A stretch of DNA of 64,000 nt from Parachlamydiales bacterium (GCA_020051075.1 JAGVJP010000011.1:26522-90521); one strand, 5' to 3'. Numbered from the stretch's first letter, positions 8,143 through 18,206 are shown. Program-made: numbers and translations. Notes: a model not told the origin generated them from the letters alone.

Positions 8143-11100
8143 TTGGAGGGGTTCTTGTTATGCATATGCCTATCCTGTACCACGATGCGCCCTGCAACCC
8201 CCTGCGCCTTCATCTGTTGATAGATGGACTGTGCAAAAATGGGCGGCACAGCATAATCCCCTTTATTGACAGCTTGCAATCGATAGCTGAACTCAGTTAC
8301 AGAAGGAGTGAGAGAACAGTAGAAGATGATGCGATCTTCCCGTACATCCACGTAATCACAACCCCTTTGGCTGATGCTATTCGGCACGACTTCAAAGCCC
8401 CCTGGCAGCAAATCCACAATCGCAATATGGTTAATCGTTTGATCATTTCTTGTCCGTGCTTTGATATGTGCAACGATCTTATCGCCTTGTTCAGCGCTGT
8501 CAATCGGGTTATCTTTGCCATCGCGATATTCCCTGAATACTTCCAAACCATCTTTTACTGATTTCTGAAAGGTATTCTTATCAAAACCAGCTTGAGTGAC
8601 CTGATAGAAAATCCTCTGTTTCTCTGGATTGTGGAAACGAAACTGCTTGCCTTCCGGATCAAAATCAACCTTTTGAAGTCCGACATTTCCCCCTTCCGTA
8701 TTGGCATGTGCATACGCTGCTAACGCTCGCACACTATATGCAGCAGACAAGGTGTTTAGTTGATCGCTACCCATCCCTTGCACCAATGCAACAATGGCAT
8801 CGCCTTTTATTTTATTCAGATGCTCCGGAAAATGCCTTGCAAGCAATGTCATGTATTGAGCATCGCCGATAAGAGGATTATAAAAATCATTGTTTTCAGC
8901 AGATGCAGTTTGGTGTAAAGGGTATTTGCCGATTAAACGGTCAGCTTCCTTAGTCCCTTGAAGGAGTTTATATGTTGCAGCGATATAGGCACCGGTCAAA
9001 TCTTTATGCCACTTGTTCTGATGATTTTCGATCAGATAAAGTTGGAGGTTGGTTAGATAGTTCGTTGTGACAAAGCCCGTGCGCGTTAATAAATAGATTG
9101 CATAGGCTTGCATTCTAGCTTCTGAGAGGGTGCGTACAGTCTGTCTGGAGAAATTTTCCAAATGTCTAATCCCTTTACTGAACAGATCGTCAGGGACGAG
9201 ATAGCCTTCCGATTTAGCTTCTATTAAATAATCTAAAGCACAAATAGAAGCCATCTCACCAGAAGAGGTGTCACCCCTCCCCGACCAGTAGCTGAATCCC
9301 CCGCTCGAGGTCTGTCGCTCTCGCAGGATTTGAATCGTCTGTTTAAATTTCTCTTGGACTTTAGCCGGATCGAGATGAAAAAAGGGTTGCTTTGCCATTG
9401 CTAATTGCGCTAAAGACTTACTAACCAGCTGCTCTGTGCAGTCATAGAGGGAACATTCCAGATAGCCTTTTAATCCATTTGCTAAAATCAATGGATTGGT
9501 CGAAGCAGCAGCTTCAACAATGCGATGCTCTGAATAAAGCTGCAGAGTATTATTAATGGTTGTGCTGGGCGAATCATCAAAACCACTGATCAAATAGGTT
9601 TGATAAGCACTCGAAGGCCTTACACTAACTGTCGAGGTCATTTTGCTCGTTCTTTCTCCTTGCGCTGCTGTAAACGTCAACTGAGCATCGCCCAAGGTTT
9701 GATTGGCTTTTATCTGAAAAGCCACAATGCGCTCCTCTCCAGGCGGAATGACAAGAGACTCTTCTGCAGCGCCAATGATGTCAAATTGTGAAGAGACCGT
9801 TAAATTGACTGTTACAGGAGTCCCATCGTCATCATCTTTCAGACTGTTAGAAATGGCTGCTGTTACACGTACAGTATCACCAGGAGCGACAAATGTTGGA
9901 ACGTTAGGATGAAGGACAAAATAATTTTGGACCAATGTATTTTTTTCTGCACGTCCCATCTTCTCAGATGCGACAGCAACCGCCATGATACGGAGGCTGC
10001 CATTAAAATAATCGGGAACCTGATAGCTGATGGTTTTCGGGCTGGGTTCAGCATCGACAATGCCAGACCAAAAGGCAACAGCCTTGTCAGTTTTACGTTT
10101 GAAAGGATTATGGCTCATCGCTAATGAACTCGCCCGCTTATCCCCTCCAATGGCTGACAATTCACGCCTGCCGTTATATCTGGGTAGGATTAAATCAGCG
10201 ATTTGCAATGTATGGACTGTCAATGCATGTTTACGAAAAAAATGGGCAAGCGGATCAGGAGTTTGATAACTATCAATCCTTAGCACGCCTTCGTCAACAG
10301 CATATAACACAATTTTAGCAGGTTTGTCTGTGCTGAATTGAATTGGCAATTCCTGCCCAGCTCGGACAAAGTCCGGCACATCTAAATTCACCTGCAGCGT
10401 TTGTTTTTTATTGCTGATCGTGAATGGGATGACGGCATAGCTCAACGGATTAATAAAGATTTCATCCGAATCCCAGGCGCGTACAAAAGCAACATTGACA
10501 TAACCATTCCCCTGAAAATCGGATGGAAGTGTGATAGTCTGCACTGAAGTGGGTGAATCAGCTTTAAACCACTGAGAAGCATAGACCCTATCACGTTCTA
10601 TCGAGATCAAACCAGCGCCTGAATATGGTGCAGTGATCTGCATTTCGATGGTGTCACCTCGCTGATACACCTTTTTATCCAGTTTGACGGCAAGCTGCAC
10701 ATTTTTTGGGGCAGAGTGATCATTTTCTCCTACCACTGAAAAATGTAATTTACTTAACCAAGCCCCCTGAGCATCTTTCAACACTAAAACAAAATCTCCT
10801 CTTTTGTCTGTGGGCAAAATGAACTCACTTCCGTCTGCGCCGATGTCAAAAGGGTGCTGACTCACCGTTGTTTTCTGCTTGACAGATTGATATTCATATC
10901 TGCCATCAGGCTTCTTGACTAAAGTAGACGCAGTACCAATCGCCATGAGTTCTATTTGCAGATTATTCACCGCGATCCGCTGCAGTTGAGGATTAACAGC
11001 AATATAGTGAACACGTTGCTGTTGCTGCTGCTTCAAATAATTTAAATCACCCTGAGCTTTATAGCCGACGAGGGTTTTCATGTGAGAGACTAGCGCTGAG

Positions 11101-13844
11101 GTCTCTGCGCTGACAGCACGGCCGTCGTCGGACTCAAACCCTTCAGCAATGAAATCAAGTTGATAGGTGGCTCTTGAAAAACGTTCTAAATTTAAATGAA
11201 ATTCTGCAATCCCTTCTTCATTGGTATGACCTTCTGTTAAATCTTCCTTGAAAACATGGCGCAGCTGCGTGGAATCAGATAATAGATCAGCAAAACGATA
11301 CCCCTCAAATTGGGGGAAGTATACGGCCTTCATGCGAGGGGCAATGACAATCTTCCCCTTTACACGATGATCTACAGCGGTGGACCCAAATAAATTCCAC
11401 AAACTGATTTTGGCTTTCAGATCGTCTGGAGATAGCCATGCCAGTGCAGCGTCTGTCTGTGCTGCGGGGACAAGATGTGCCTGCATTTTTAAACGATCAG
11501 GGAGAAATTCTTCTACCCGCAGGGAGCTATACCCTAAAAGATGTTCAAGTTTATTGTCTTTTACAACATAAAGTTTGACGGTATATTTCCCGATCGATGC
11601 CGTTGAAGGAATAGAATAGTCCAAAGAAAAAAAGTGCCCCTGAGGCAATGAGATTTTCTGATTAAATACCGTTGCTCCTTGCGGATCGGTAATCACTGCC
11701 TCTAAAGGCAAACCAGGCGCAAGATCTGCTGCAAAGGAGTTTTTAACAATGGCTCCAATGTGGATGCTATCGCCAGGACGGTATATTCCACGGTTAGTAA
11801 AGAGATAAGCGGTGAGTTTATTTTCAGAGTTGCTGACGGCGCCGCCGATGTCAAATCGAGAATAATTCAGGCGTCTGTCGCTGCGATGATAAGGGATAAA
11901 CGAGATATCATCCCCATTGCGCACGAGATAAACTGTGGGCTCGCGATCCTCCTTGAAATCCTCCATCGAGGGAAAATTCACATGTCCTTGCTCATCGGTC
12001 TTGGCGCTGATCAGCGGCAAACTGTTTTTACCAAGGACTGCAACCTCAGCGCCTGCCACAGGTATACCCTGAGTAATCGACTGTACGAACAGATCATGCG
12101 TATCATCGGCGTTGTCTTTGACCAGGAGGTTCATATCGGTAATCAAGATCAGCCTACTACTCTCTACACCTGTAGGAGCGTTGTTTTTAGTATCCCAACC
12201 CTGGGCTTTAACGAGAAACAATCCAAGCGAACTTGGATTATCTGATAAATACTGTTCCAAATCTATTGTAGTATATTGCAGGTCACAGGGATTTGTCACA
12301 TTGAAGACGCGAAATTCACTGAAAATTTGGCTGATCCCCTCACGACCAGAGCTGCCATAACGGAATTTGGGATTTTGAAAATCTCCGTAAGTCTGTGCCA
12401 TCAGATGATTGACATGAGGGGCTAAGACTTGGCCGATGCTGAACCTCACTTCAGGGACGCCTCGCACTGACACAGTCATTTTCTTCTCGCCGCTTAACGC
12501 CATCAACGATCCTCGATGGAGGAAATTGATTTCCTTTCCGCAGTCAGGCACCTTCACGACTGCTTCGTGATCTTTCGCTAGGAGAAATCCTCCAAAACCA
12601 GGTAATCCTTTTGCGATTTTAACATACAGATGCCCCGGTACCTTAGCCTGGAATTTAAACCGATGCTTGGTTGGAAAAGGATACTTTTCAGGTAAAGCCT
12701 GAAGCTGCACAGGCGTCGCCGCCTTGAGGACGTCGGCGTTGACTTCTCCGGGCTGACTCCATTGATAATTTCGACGAAGAGGAAGCAACATCGTTGCAAG
12801 ATAGTCCTCAGGTAATACATACACCTGCAGGTATTTTAGGATATCATCGTCATTACTGATCCCTGCAGTTGTTTCAAGATGCAGGATTTGCTCGGGATTA
12901 TTTTCGTTGTCGTACTCTATGCCAACACTCAAGTCTTTGACTTGCAGGAAAGTCTCGAAACTAGGAATTAACAGCTTTTGAGAGAGTGCTGCTTCTGTTT
13001 TAGATGTCCCTTTAAGTGCTTGCACACCCTTATCGATGACAAGATTGACAAAACTGGGAACTGGAGGCAGCTCAATGGCTTCGGATTCAATATAGGCTTT
13101 ACGGCGATACTCATCGTAGGTAATGGACAACGGATAATGTTGCGCAGTGAGGTCTAAGCGGTCATCTTTGATCACCTGCATGACGAGGCGAGTATGGTCT
13201 GACAGGCTATCGCGGTCAACATGAAAGTTAAAATCCAATGTCCCCACAATCTTACGCAACTTAGGATCTTGGAGGTCTTGATACAAGTTTAACTCTTCGA
13301 CAGTGACTTTCAAAGGCGGGGTTGAAAAGTCATAATAATCGCTCTGCATTTGTACCGCACTGTCAAGAGCAGTTTTGTTAAACGTAATCCGATATGTTTG
13401 CCCTGCAGACCAGCTCTGTTCTGGAATAAAAACCAGGTCTTTATCACTCTTCCAAATCCATCGCCCTGATATTGCAGGGGAGATTTCTATGCCTGCATTG
13501 ACTGGCTTACCGACCTGCTCGAGGGGGGCGGCAGCTGTCGTTACCAGATTCATCCTTTCATTCTTAACAAAATCGATCGACAGATGATCGTGCCCAAGAG
13601 ATATCGGATTAATCCGAGCATTGACCAACGAAGGTTTCGGCCGATGCTGATACCAGTCATAGCCAGCTACAGATGCTGTAAGGACGAGTATTATCCCTAT
13701 TACTAAACCGATCCCTTTCCGAGGGTAAACCTTGAGGTGTTTCAGCCATGGAGGGCTATTCCAAGAGATACTGCCGAAGAGTTGATAGAAAAAGGCGCAA
13801 AGCCATGACACAAAGCGAACATGGATGGATGGAGGCTGTTCCAT
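8136..13844 (-). CDS. Alpha-2-macroglobulin family protein (bacterial, YfhM-like)
   Basis: The product has 1,902 residues. A membrane anchor lies at about residues 46-62 (IGLVIGIILVLTASVAGY), after a cytoplasmic N-terminus, so the bulk is periplasmic. The MG-domain region contains GIYRPGDSIHIGAIVKNS and the later YQRGDTIEMQ. The thioester motif is present as Y-D-C-T-E-Q, with C1469 and Q1472, in an alpha-helical thioester domain. A C-terminal domain holds VDLLPGGFEVV. By family knowledge these proteins trap attacking proteases when the envelope is breached, and PBP1C is thought to repair the wall. The ATG follows AGGA. The two genes are in the same order and strand with about 240 bases between the coding regions, filled by a family A repeat. 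Confidence 0.93.
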   Translation of the reverse strand: MEQPPSIHVRFVSWLCAFFYQLFGSISWNSPPWLKHLKVYPRKGIGLVIGIILVLTASVAGYDWYQHRPKPSLVNARINPISLGHDHLSIDFVKNERMNLVTTAAAPLEQVGKPVNAGIEISPAISGRWIWKSDKDLVFIPEQSWSAGQTYRITFNKTALDSAVQMQSDYYDFSTPPLKVTVEELNLYQDLQDPKLRKIVGTLDFNFHVDRDSLSDHTRLVMQVIKDDRLDLTAQHYPLSITYDEYRRKAYIESEAIELPPVPSFVNLVIDKGVQALKGTSKTEAALSQKLLIPSFETFLQVKDLSVGIEYDNENNPEQILHLETTAGISNDDDILKYLQVYVLPEDYLATMLLPLRRNYQWSQPGEVNADVLKAATPVQLQALPEKYPFPTKHRFKFQAKVPGHLYVKIAKGLPGFGGFLLAKDHEAVVKVPDCGKEINFLHRGSLMALSGEKKMTVSVRGVPEVRFSIGQVLAPHVNHLMAQTYGDFQNPKFRYGSSGREGISQIFSEFRVFNVTNPCDLQYTTIDLEQYLSDNPSSLGLFLVKAQGWDTKNNAPTGVESSRLILITDMNLLVKDNADDTHDLFVQSITQGIPVAGAEVAVLGKNSLPLISAKTDEQGHVNFPSMEDFKEDREPTVYLVRNGDDISFIPYHRSDRRLNYSRFDIGGAVSNSENKLTAYLFTNRGIYRPGDSIHIGAIVKNSFAADLAPGLPLEAVITDPQGATVFNQKISLPQGHFFSLDYSIPSTASIGKYTVKLYVVKDNKLEHLLGYSSLRVEEFLPDRLKMQAHLVPAAQTDAALAWLSPDDLKAKISLWNLFGSTAVDHRVKGKIVIAPRMKAVYFPQFEGYRFADLLSDSTQLRHVFKEDLTEGHTNEEGIAEFHLNLERFSRATYQLDFIAEGFESDDGRAVSAETSALVSHMKTLVGYKAQGDLNYLKQQQQQRVHYIAVNPQLQRIAVNNLQIELMAIGTASTLVKKPDGRYEYQSVKQKTTVSQHPFDIGADGSEFILPTDKRGDFVLVLKDAQGAWLSKLHFSVVGENDHSAPKNVQLAVKLDKKVYQRGDTIEMQITAPYSGAGLISIERDRVYASQWFKADSPTSVQTITLPSDFQGNGYVNVAFVRAWDSDEIFINPLSYAVIPFTISNKKQTLQVNLDVPDFVRAGQELPIQFSTDKPAKIVLYAVDEGVLRIDSYQTPDPLAHFFRKHALTVHTLQIADLILPRYNGRRELSAIGGDKRASSLAMSHNPFKRKTDKAVAFWSGIVDAEPSPKTISYQVPDYFNGSLRIMAVAVASEKMGRAEKNTLVQNYFVLHPNVPTFVAPGDTVRVTAAISNSLKDDDDGTPVTVNLTVSSQFDIIGAAEESLVIPPGEERIVAFQIKANQTLGDAQLTFTAAQGERTSKMTSTVSVRPSSAYQTYLISGFDDSPSTTINNTLQLYSEHRIVEAAASTNPLILANGLKGYLECSLYDCTEQLVSKSLAQLAMAKQPFFHLDPAKVQEKFKQTIQILRERQTSSGGFSYWSGRGDTSSGEMASICALDYLIEAKSEGYLVPDDLFSKGIRHLENFSRQTVRTLSEARMQAYAIYLLTRTGFVTTNYLTNLQLYLIENHQNKWHKDLTGAYIAATYKLLQGTKEADRLIGKYPLHQTASAENNDFYNPLIGDAQYMTLLARHFPEHLNKIKGDAIVALVQGMGSDQLNTLSAAYSVRALAAYAHANTEGGNVGLQKVDFDPEGKQFRFHNPEKQRIFYQVTQAGFDKNTFQKSVKDGLEVFREYRDGKDNPIDSAEQGDKIVAHIKARTRNDQTINHIAIVDLLPGGFEVVPNSISQRGCDYVDVREDRIIFYCSLTPSVTEFSYRLQAVNKGDYAVPPIFAQSIYQQMKAQGVAGRIVVQDRHMHNKNPSKS

Positions 13845-14213
13845 ATGGCTTCCTACATTGGATGAGATTGAAAATTGAAATCAGGCAAAGGGATTTGGCG
13901 CCCATTATAGGAAGAGCTTCCTTATAGATCAATATCTGCTTGACTAAACGCAAAAACATTAAGGAGGTAAGAGAGTCAATATCTGAGAATGCGAACACCT
14001 GTGAGTGCAGAGTGGTCCTTAGCTTCTATTAAACGCAAAGGCGCAAAGACACGAAGGCGCAAAGAGGTGAAAAATCGCTCAGATTTTTGTGAGCCTTAAC
14101 AGCTTTTTATCCCAACTCTTAAGTGTCGCCCTTTCACCCACGATTCGCGTAAAAAAATCATTGAAGTTTTTAAAAGCTCTACGATTTTAATGCCAAACTC
14201 TAGAAATTGATTC
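13845..14213. repeat. Gene-free gap with family D repeat copy
   Basis: Bases 13984-14036 (TGAGAATGCGAACACC... to ATTAAACGC) match 59033-59085 closely and are followed by AACGCAAAGGCGCAAAG-like tandem units to about 14067. The rest of the gap shows no gene or clear terminator. It separates the upstream region of the alpha-2-macroglobulin gene from the 3' end of the GT9 gene. Confidence 0.65.
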
Positions 14214-15287
14214 TCACACTCTGCTTTTCATCGCTTGCCACCATTGCTTAAAGTCATTGAATAGCGCCTGCCCTTCAAGGTCTTTGATGCAAGAACCCGT
14301 CGGGCAAGTGCGCAACGTGTCGCATCGCTTAACGAAATTCTTCCCGTAGGGACATCCCCCTTGAAACGCTTGATGCGTTGCTCCAAGAGGTTTATATTTA
14401 TTCGCAGAAGAAGCCCCAAAGACACTATATGTCGGTGTCGACGTCGTCCCAGCTAGATGCAGCGGAAGAGAATCCATCGCTAACACGAGGTCCATCCGGC
14501 CCATCAGATTCTGCAGGATTGGCAATGTCAATTTCTCCATCACCACACTATTAGAAGGGAATGCGATTCGAAGCTGCTCCCCAATCTCCTTTTCCATCTG
14601 ATTTCCCCAGACAAAGACAAAATAAACATCGGACATAGAGGCAATAGAATGGAGGAAGCTATGCAGAGTCTCTTGCGAGAGCTGCTTATTAGCCCAATTC
14701 GATCCAGGGCAGATCATCACCTTCAACCCAGGCTGCTGATGCAGTCTTTCTACAATAGAATGATAATGACTCACTTCTCCCTCGGTCAATCTAAGCTGTA
14801 TCCCTTGATCAGCCACATCGGAAAAATCTCCGAGGGCGCTTTGGGCTAAGAAAAGATAGTCTTGCCGGATATTCAACCCCTGAGGTGGGTTATAGCGTTT
14901 GTTCGTTGCAAGAAGGTTTGGCCATTCTGTGACGGTCGATCTGCCAAAACCTACTTTCAAAGAACTCTTCGCATTGGCAGTCACTAACGCTGACTTGACA
15001 TTCCCCTGGAGATCTAAGACGAGATCATAATCCCTCTGACGGAGAGATCTTCGAAATGAAATCAGCTCGCGCCACCCCTTCCCTTTCCAAATCTGTTTGC
15101 GCCACTTTTTGGTCTGAATCTCAAACACTTGATTGACCATGGGATGTGCTTTAACCATTTCTGCAAAAGGTTGTTCAACCACCCAGTCGATATTGGCTCC
15201 AGGATAACGTTCTTTAAGATAGGGAAGAATAGGGAAGGCGTGGATGATATCTCCTAACGAAGAGGTCTTTACGATCAGAATATCCAT
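14214..15287 (-). CDS. Glycosyltransferase family 9, LPS heptosyltransferase I-like
   Basis: The product has about 357 residues from the ATG at 15287, two bases after the stop of the pseudouridine synthase. The longer frame (to 15428) overlaps that gene and is rejected. The N-terminus MDILIVKTSSLGDIIHAFPI is the WaaC-type nucleotide-sugar transferase start, and DLQGNVKSALVT and LAMDSLPLHLAGTTSTPTYS match GT9 acceptor- and donor-site regions. It should transfer heptose or a related sugar to lipid A-core on the inner face of the membrane. Chlamydiaceae LPS has only Kdo sugars and no heptose, so this points to a fuller core. The exact sugar is not determinable here. Confidence 0.85.
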   Translation of the reverse strand: MDILIVKTSSLGDIIHAFPILPYLKERYPGANIDWVVEQPFAEMVKAHPMVNQVFEIQTKKWRKQIWKGKGWRELISFRRSLRQRDYDLVLDLQGNVKSALVTANAKSSLKVGFGRSTVTEWPNLLATNKRYNPPQGLNIRQDYLFLAQSALGDFSDVADQGIQLRLTEGEVSHYHSIVERLHQQPGLKVMICPGSNWANKQLSQETLHSFLHSIASMSDVYFVFVWGNQMEKEIGEQLRIAFPSNSVVMEKLTLPILQNLMGRMDLVLAMDSLPLHLAGTTSTPTYSVFGASSANKYKPLGATHQAFQGGCPYGKNFVKRCDTLRTCPTGSCIKDLEGQALFNDFKQWWQAMKSRV

Positions 15288-15289
15288 CT

Positions 15290-16177
15290 TCACAAACCTA
15301 GCTGTTGCTGCGCTAAAAGAAAATCGTCTGGCACTGGTGCGGTGATATCGACCTCTTTCCCTGAAACAGGATGAGAAAATCTTATCTCCTCCGCATGCAG
15401 GAGAATCCTCGGCGGACGATAGAGGCACCGAAACTGTTTCCCATATTGATAGTCGCCCAAAATCGGATGCCCGATGCCGGCTAAATGAACCCTTATCTGG
15501 TGCGTGCGCCCCGTTTTGGGAAAACAGGAGAGCAGCGTCGCATCCCGTCCGCTATTCACCCGCTGCCATGCTGTTGAAGCAAATAACCCCTGAGAGACTT
15601 CGCCCCAGATCGTCTGCCCAGCATAGGTCCCTTTCTTGCCTAGATCATTCTCAATGATCCCTTTGGGTTCCCTAACCACGCCGTCGACTAAGGCTAGATA
15701 TTTCTTCTCAATGTGATGCTGTCTAAACTGCCCAATCAAGCACTCTAAACAATTTCTATCTTTTGCCAATATCAATGCTCCTGTAGTCTCCTGATCAAGC
15801 CGATGGACGAGAAATAAAGATTTTGTATAAGCCTTGAGTAGTTTAATGACTCCTGCCTCATCACAATTTATTCCTGCCGGTTTATTATAAACAAGAACCG
15901 ACTCATCTTCAAACAAAATCCGATCACGCTGGAACTGTTGGGTCGTTCGCACAGGAAGCTGTTCTAAGCGAAGAGTCACATGGTCCCCTTCCCCGACTAA
16001 GGCTCCTGCAAAACGTTCAACTCTTTTGTTAATCTGACAGAAATTTTTTTCAATCATCCTTTTTAGGGAACGGGCAGAATATCCTCCCTCAAGATGGGAA
16101 CTCAAAAAAGCGACGAGCTTCATCCCTGACTCTTCCCGAGCGACGGACCATTCTTTCATTAATTTGTCATCTTTCAC
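15290..16177 (-). CDS. RluA/RluD-family 23S rRNA or tRNA pseudouridine synthase
   Basis: The product has 295 residues. An S4-like RNA-binding region lies at about residues 20-70, followed by the catalytic domain with VYNKPAGI and HRLDQETTGALILAKD. D128 in HRLDQ is the invariant catalytic Asp. TGRTHQIRVHLA and GDYQYG are also typical. It isomerises uridine in rRNA or tRNA; the exact target is not readable. The first ATG (16177) has GGGGAG upstream; a second at 16159 is also possible. The gene is in one transcription unit with the GT9 gene downstream. Confidence 0.9.
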   Translation of the reverse strand: MKDDKLMKEWSVAREESGMKLVAFLSSHLEGGYSARSLKRMIEKNFCQINKRVERFAGALVGEGDHVTLRLEQLPVRTTQQFQRDRILFEDESVLVYNKPAGINCDEAGVIKLLKAYTKSLFLVHRLDQETTGALILAKDRNCLECLIGQFRQHHIEKKYLALVDGVVREPKGIIENDLGKKGTYAGQTIWGEVSQGLFASTAWQRVNSGRDATLLSCFPKTGRTHQIRVHLAGIGHPILGDYQYGKQFRCLYRPPRILLHAEEIRFSHPVSGKEVDITAPVPDDFLLAQQQLGL

Positions 16178-16189
16178 AACTTCTCCCCT

Positions 16190-16480
16190 GAGACAGGATA
16201 GGTAAAAGGGACTAGACCAGATAGGCGAGATCGGTAGTTAAGAGTGCTACTAGACAAAACAATATAACAGGATAGGCAGGATCGCTTCGCGGCAGGATAA
16301 GCAGGATAGTGGAAGATAAAATAAAAGGAGTGGCTTTTTTTACTTTTATCTTAATTTTTTCTAAATTCTTTATCTTATTTATCCTCTTTATCCTGCCGCG
16401 AAGCGATCCTGCCTATCCTGTTATATTGTTGTGGCAAGTTGCACTTTTGCTTATCTTGTATCGATCCTGCCTATCCTGTT
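16190..16480. repeat. Family A inverted repeat (CGCTTCGCG subtype) in a 330-bp gap
   Basis: The left arm at 16264-16307 (AACAGGATAGGCAGGATCGC, TTCGCGGCAGGATAAGCAGG) is mirrored at 16388-16428. Partial units lie outside both arms (16193-16215 and 16465-16480). The 200-base ORF running through it is an artefact of the repeat. No gene lies between pheS and the pseudouridine synthase gene. Confidence 0.85.
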
Positions 16481-16508
16481 TTACTGCTCTTGGTGCCTCT
16501 TGTGCTTC

Positions 16509-17543
16509 CTAGCGTGTAAACTGGCTTAAAAAGCGGAGATCGTTTTCGGTGAACATCCGGATATCTTGAATTCCTCTCAGCAAAATGACTAGCCTTTCTA
16601 ATCCCATCCCCCAAGCAAAACCGGAATATTTTTCAGGATCGATCCCACCATTGCGCAAAACTTCAGGATGAATCATCCCTGCTCCTGCAATTTCTAGCCA
16701 TCCAGTGTGTTTGCAGAGTTGGCAGCCAGATCCTTGGCAATTTAAACAGCTGACATCGACTTCTAAACCAGGCTCAACGAAAGGAAAATAGCTTGGACGA
16801 TAACGCGTGGTCACTTCTCTTTTAAATAGTTTGGCCAAAAAAAGGTCCAATGTCGCAAACAAATCCGAAAACGAAACATTGTCGTCAATATAGACAGCTT
16901 CGACTTGATGAAAAAAAACGTGGGAACGAGCTGTGATCTCCTCATTCCTGTAGACTTTACCTGTGGCAATGATCCGTATAGGAGGTTTATTGACCTCCAT
17001 GACCCTTGCCTGAATATTTGATGTATGCGTGCGCAATAACACATGAGGTGTGATATAGAACGTGTCTTGCATATCGCGGGCTGGATGGTTTGGGGGAAAA
17101 TTTAATGCCTCGAAATTATAATAATCTGTGTCAACTTCGGGGCCATCCTGAACAGAAAAACCCATGCCCGTTAAAATTGATACGATCTCTTCGAGCGTTT
17201 GCGTCAGAGGGTGCTTCCGTCCAACGAAAGAACGGCGCCCTGGAAGGGTCTCATCAATACATTCATTGGCCAATTGAATTTTCTCTTCCTTGGCGATCAG
17301 TTCGCTCTCCAACTGGCAGCACCGGCTTGTCATTAACTCTTTTAAGTCGTTAATCTCTTTGCCAACAATCGGACGTTCAGCTGCGGATACATCTCTTAAA
17401 TCCTTCATGAGCTGCTGAATCGGCCCTTTTTTGCCGAGATACTTCACCTTGATGTTTTCTAGATCACCTGTTGTCTTAACAAGAGCAAGATCATCGATAA
17501 ATTGTTGATACGTATCGCGAATGGATTGCACGGGTTGCCTCAT
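16509..17543 (-). CDS. pheS: Phenylalanine-tRNA ligase alpha subunit
   Basis: The product has 344 residues from the ATG at 17543; upstream in-frame codons cross the stem-loop at 17580 and are not protein-like. The N-terminal coiled-coil contains KVKYLGKKGPIQQLMKDLRD. The class II catalytic core has FDARDMQDTFY-like motif text (NHPARDMQDTFYI), HQVEAVYID, and motif 3 GFAWGMGLERLVILL. A CLNCQGSGCQLC cluster before TGWLEIAGAGMIHP is a four-Cys insertion seen in a subset of PheS proteins. It charges tRNA-Phe together with PheT, which is not in the window. It is the last gene of the infC-rpmI-rplT-pheS group. Confidence 0.97.
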   Translation of the reverse strand: MRQPVQSIRDTYQQFIDDLALVKTTGDLENIKVKYLGKKGPIQQLMKDLRDVSAAERPIVGKEINDLKELMTSRCCQLESELIAKEEKIQLANECIDETLPGRRSFVGRKHPLTQTLEEIVSILTGMGFSVQDGPEVDTDYYNFEALNFPPNHPARDMQDTFYITPHVLLRTHTSNIQARVMEVNKPPIRIIATGKVYRNEEITARSHVFFHQVEAVYIDDNVSFSDLFATLDLFLAKLFKREVTTRYRPSYFPFVEPGLEVDVSCLNCQGSGCQLCKHTGWLEIAGAGMIHPEVLRNGGIDPEKYSGFAWGMGLERLVILLRGIQDIRMFTENDLRFLSQFTR

Positions 17544-17579
17544 TCTATAAATGTGGAAGGGGAAGAAAGGGGAAGATAT

Positions 17580-17610
17580 GGTGCCTAATCCATCAATCGG
17601 ATTAGGCACC
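17580..17610 (-). promoter_or_regulatory. Perfect stem-loop between rplT and pheS
   Basis: GGTGCCTAATCC pairs with GGATTAGGCACC around a seven-base loop. On the transcribed (minus) strand no T run follows, so it is not a classical terminator. It lies just before pheS and may act in RNA processing, stability or attenuation. The role is inference. Confidence 0.5.
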
Positions 17611-17637
17611 AAGAAATTTTAGTCTTGCCCCTTTGAA

Positions 17638-17994
17638 TTAAGCAAGAGCTGCTTTAGCACATCCAACGACAGCTGCAAAACCTGCAGGGTCATGAATAGC
17701 CATATCAGCTAAAACTTTGCGATTAAGTTCGCATCGCGCTTTTTTTAATCCATATATAAACTTACTATAGGATATTCCATTAATCCTAGCAGCGGCATTC
17801 AAACGCATAATCCACAGACTGCGGAAATCCCGTTTCTTTTGCTTGCGGTGAGCATAATTATATGCTAACGCACGCATCACTGCGCCGCTTGTTAAACGCA
17901 AGTGGTTTTTTCTATCGCCGACAAAACCCTTGGCTAATTTATAAAGTCTTTTTTTGCGTCGATGTGAAGCCACTGCATTGGTTACTCTAACCAT
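17638..17994 (-). CDS. rplT: 50S ribosomal protein L20
   Basis: The product has 118 residues from the ATG at 17994 (MVRVTNAVASHRRKK). A GTG four codons upstream is not used in the family, and GTGAGG lies at good spacing before the ATG. It shows typical L20 text such as KLAKGFVGDRKNHLR and NAAARINGISYSKFI. It is an early assembly protein of the large subunit that binds 23S rRNA, and in many bacteria it represses its own operon by binding leader mRNA. It follows rpmI after a 210-base structured gap. Confidence 0.98.
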   Translation of the reverse strand: MVRVTNAVASHRRKKRLYKLAKGFVGDRKNHLRLTSGAVMRALAYNYAHRKQKKRDFRSLWIMRLNAAARINGISYSKFIYGLKKARCELNRKVLADMAIHDPAGFAAVVGCAKAALA

Positions 17995-17999
17995 AGCGA

Positions 18000-18206
18000 T
18001 CCTCACTAAATTGTTAATAATTGGGCGTCAAAAGACGCCGTTCTTCCAGCTACTCTCACTAATCAATTGACACCCAGGGATCCGCTGCCCTTTACTGGGG
18101 CTGTTTCTCCTTGAGCTACACTTATTCACCTCATTCAGAGGTGTTAGCTCATTTTCTTAGCAGGAATAGCTGCCTTTTTCTTGGCCATCGTGCCAAGAAA
18201 TAAATT
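18000..18206 (-). promoter_or_regulatory. Structured spacer between rpmI and rplT
   Basis: The spacer of about 200 bases within a ribosomal operon holds several short hairpins, for example GGCGTC-AAAA-GACGCC at 18024-18039 and CTTGGC...GCCAAG near 18180-18197. It has no ORF. It could hold an L20 or L35 autoregulatory site or a processing site; no known motif was recognised. Confidence 0.35.

Noticed and set aside
16309..16512. 67-residue plus-strand ORF
   Set aside because: It is coded by the arms of a family A repeat, and hydrophobic only because of the TATCCTG units.
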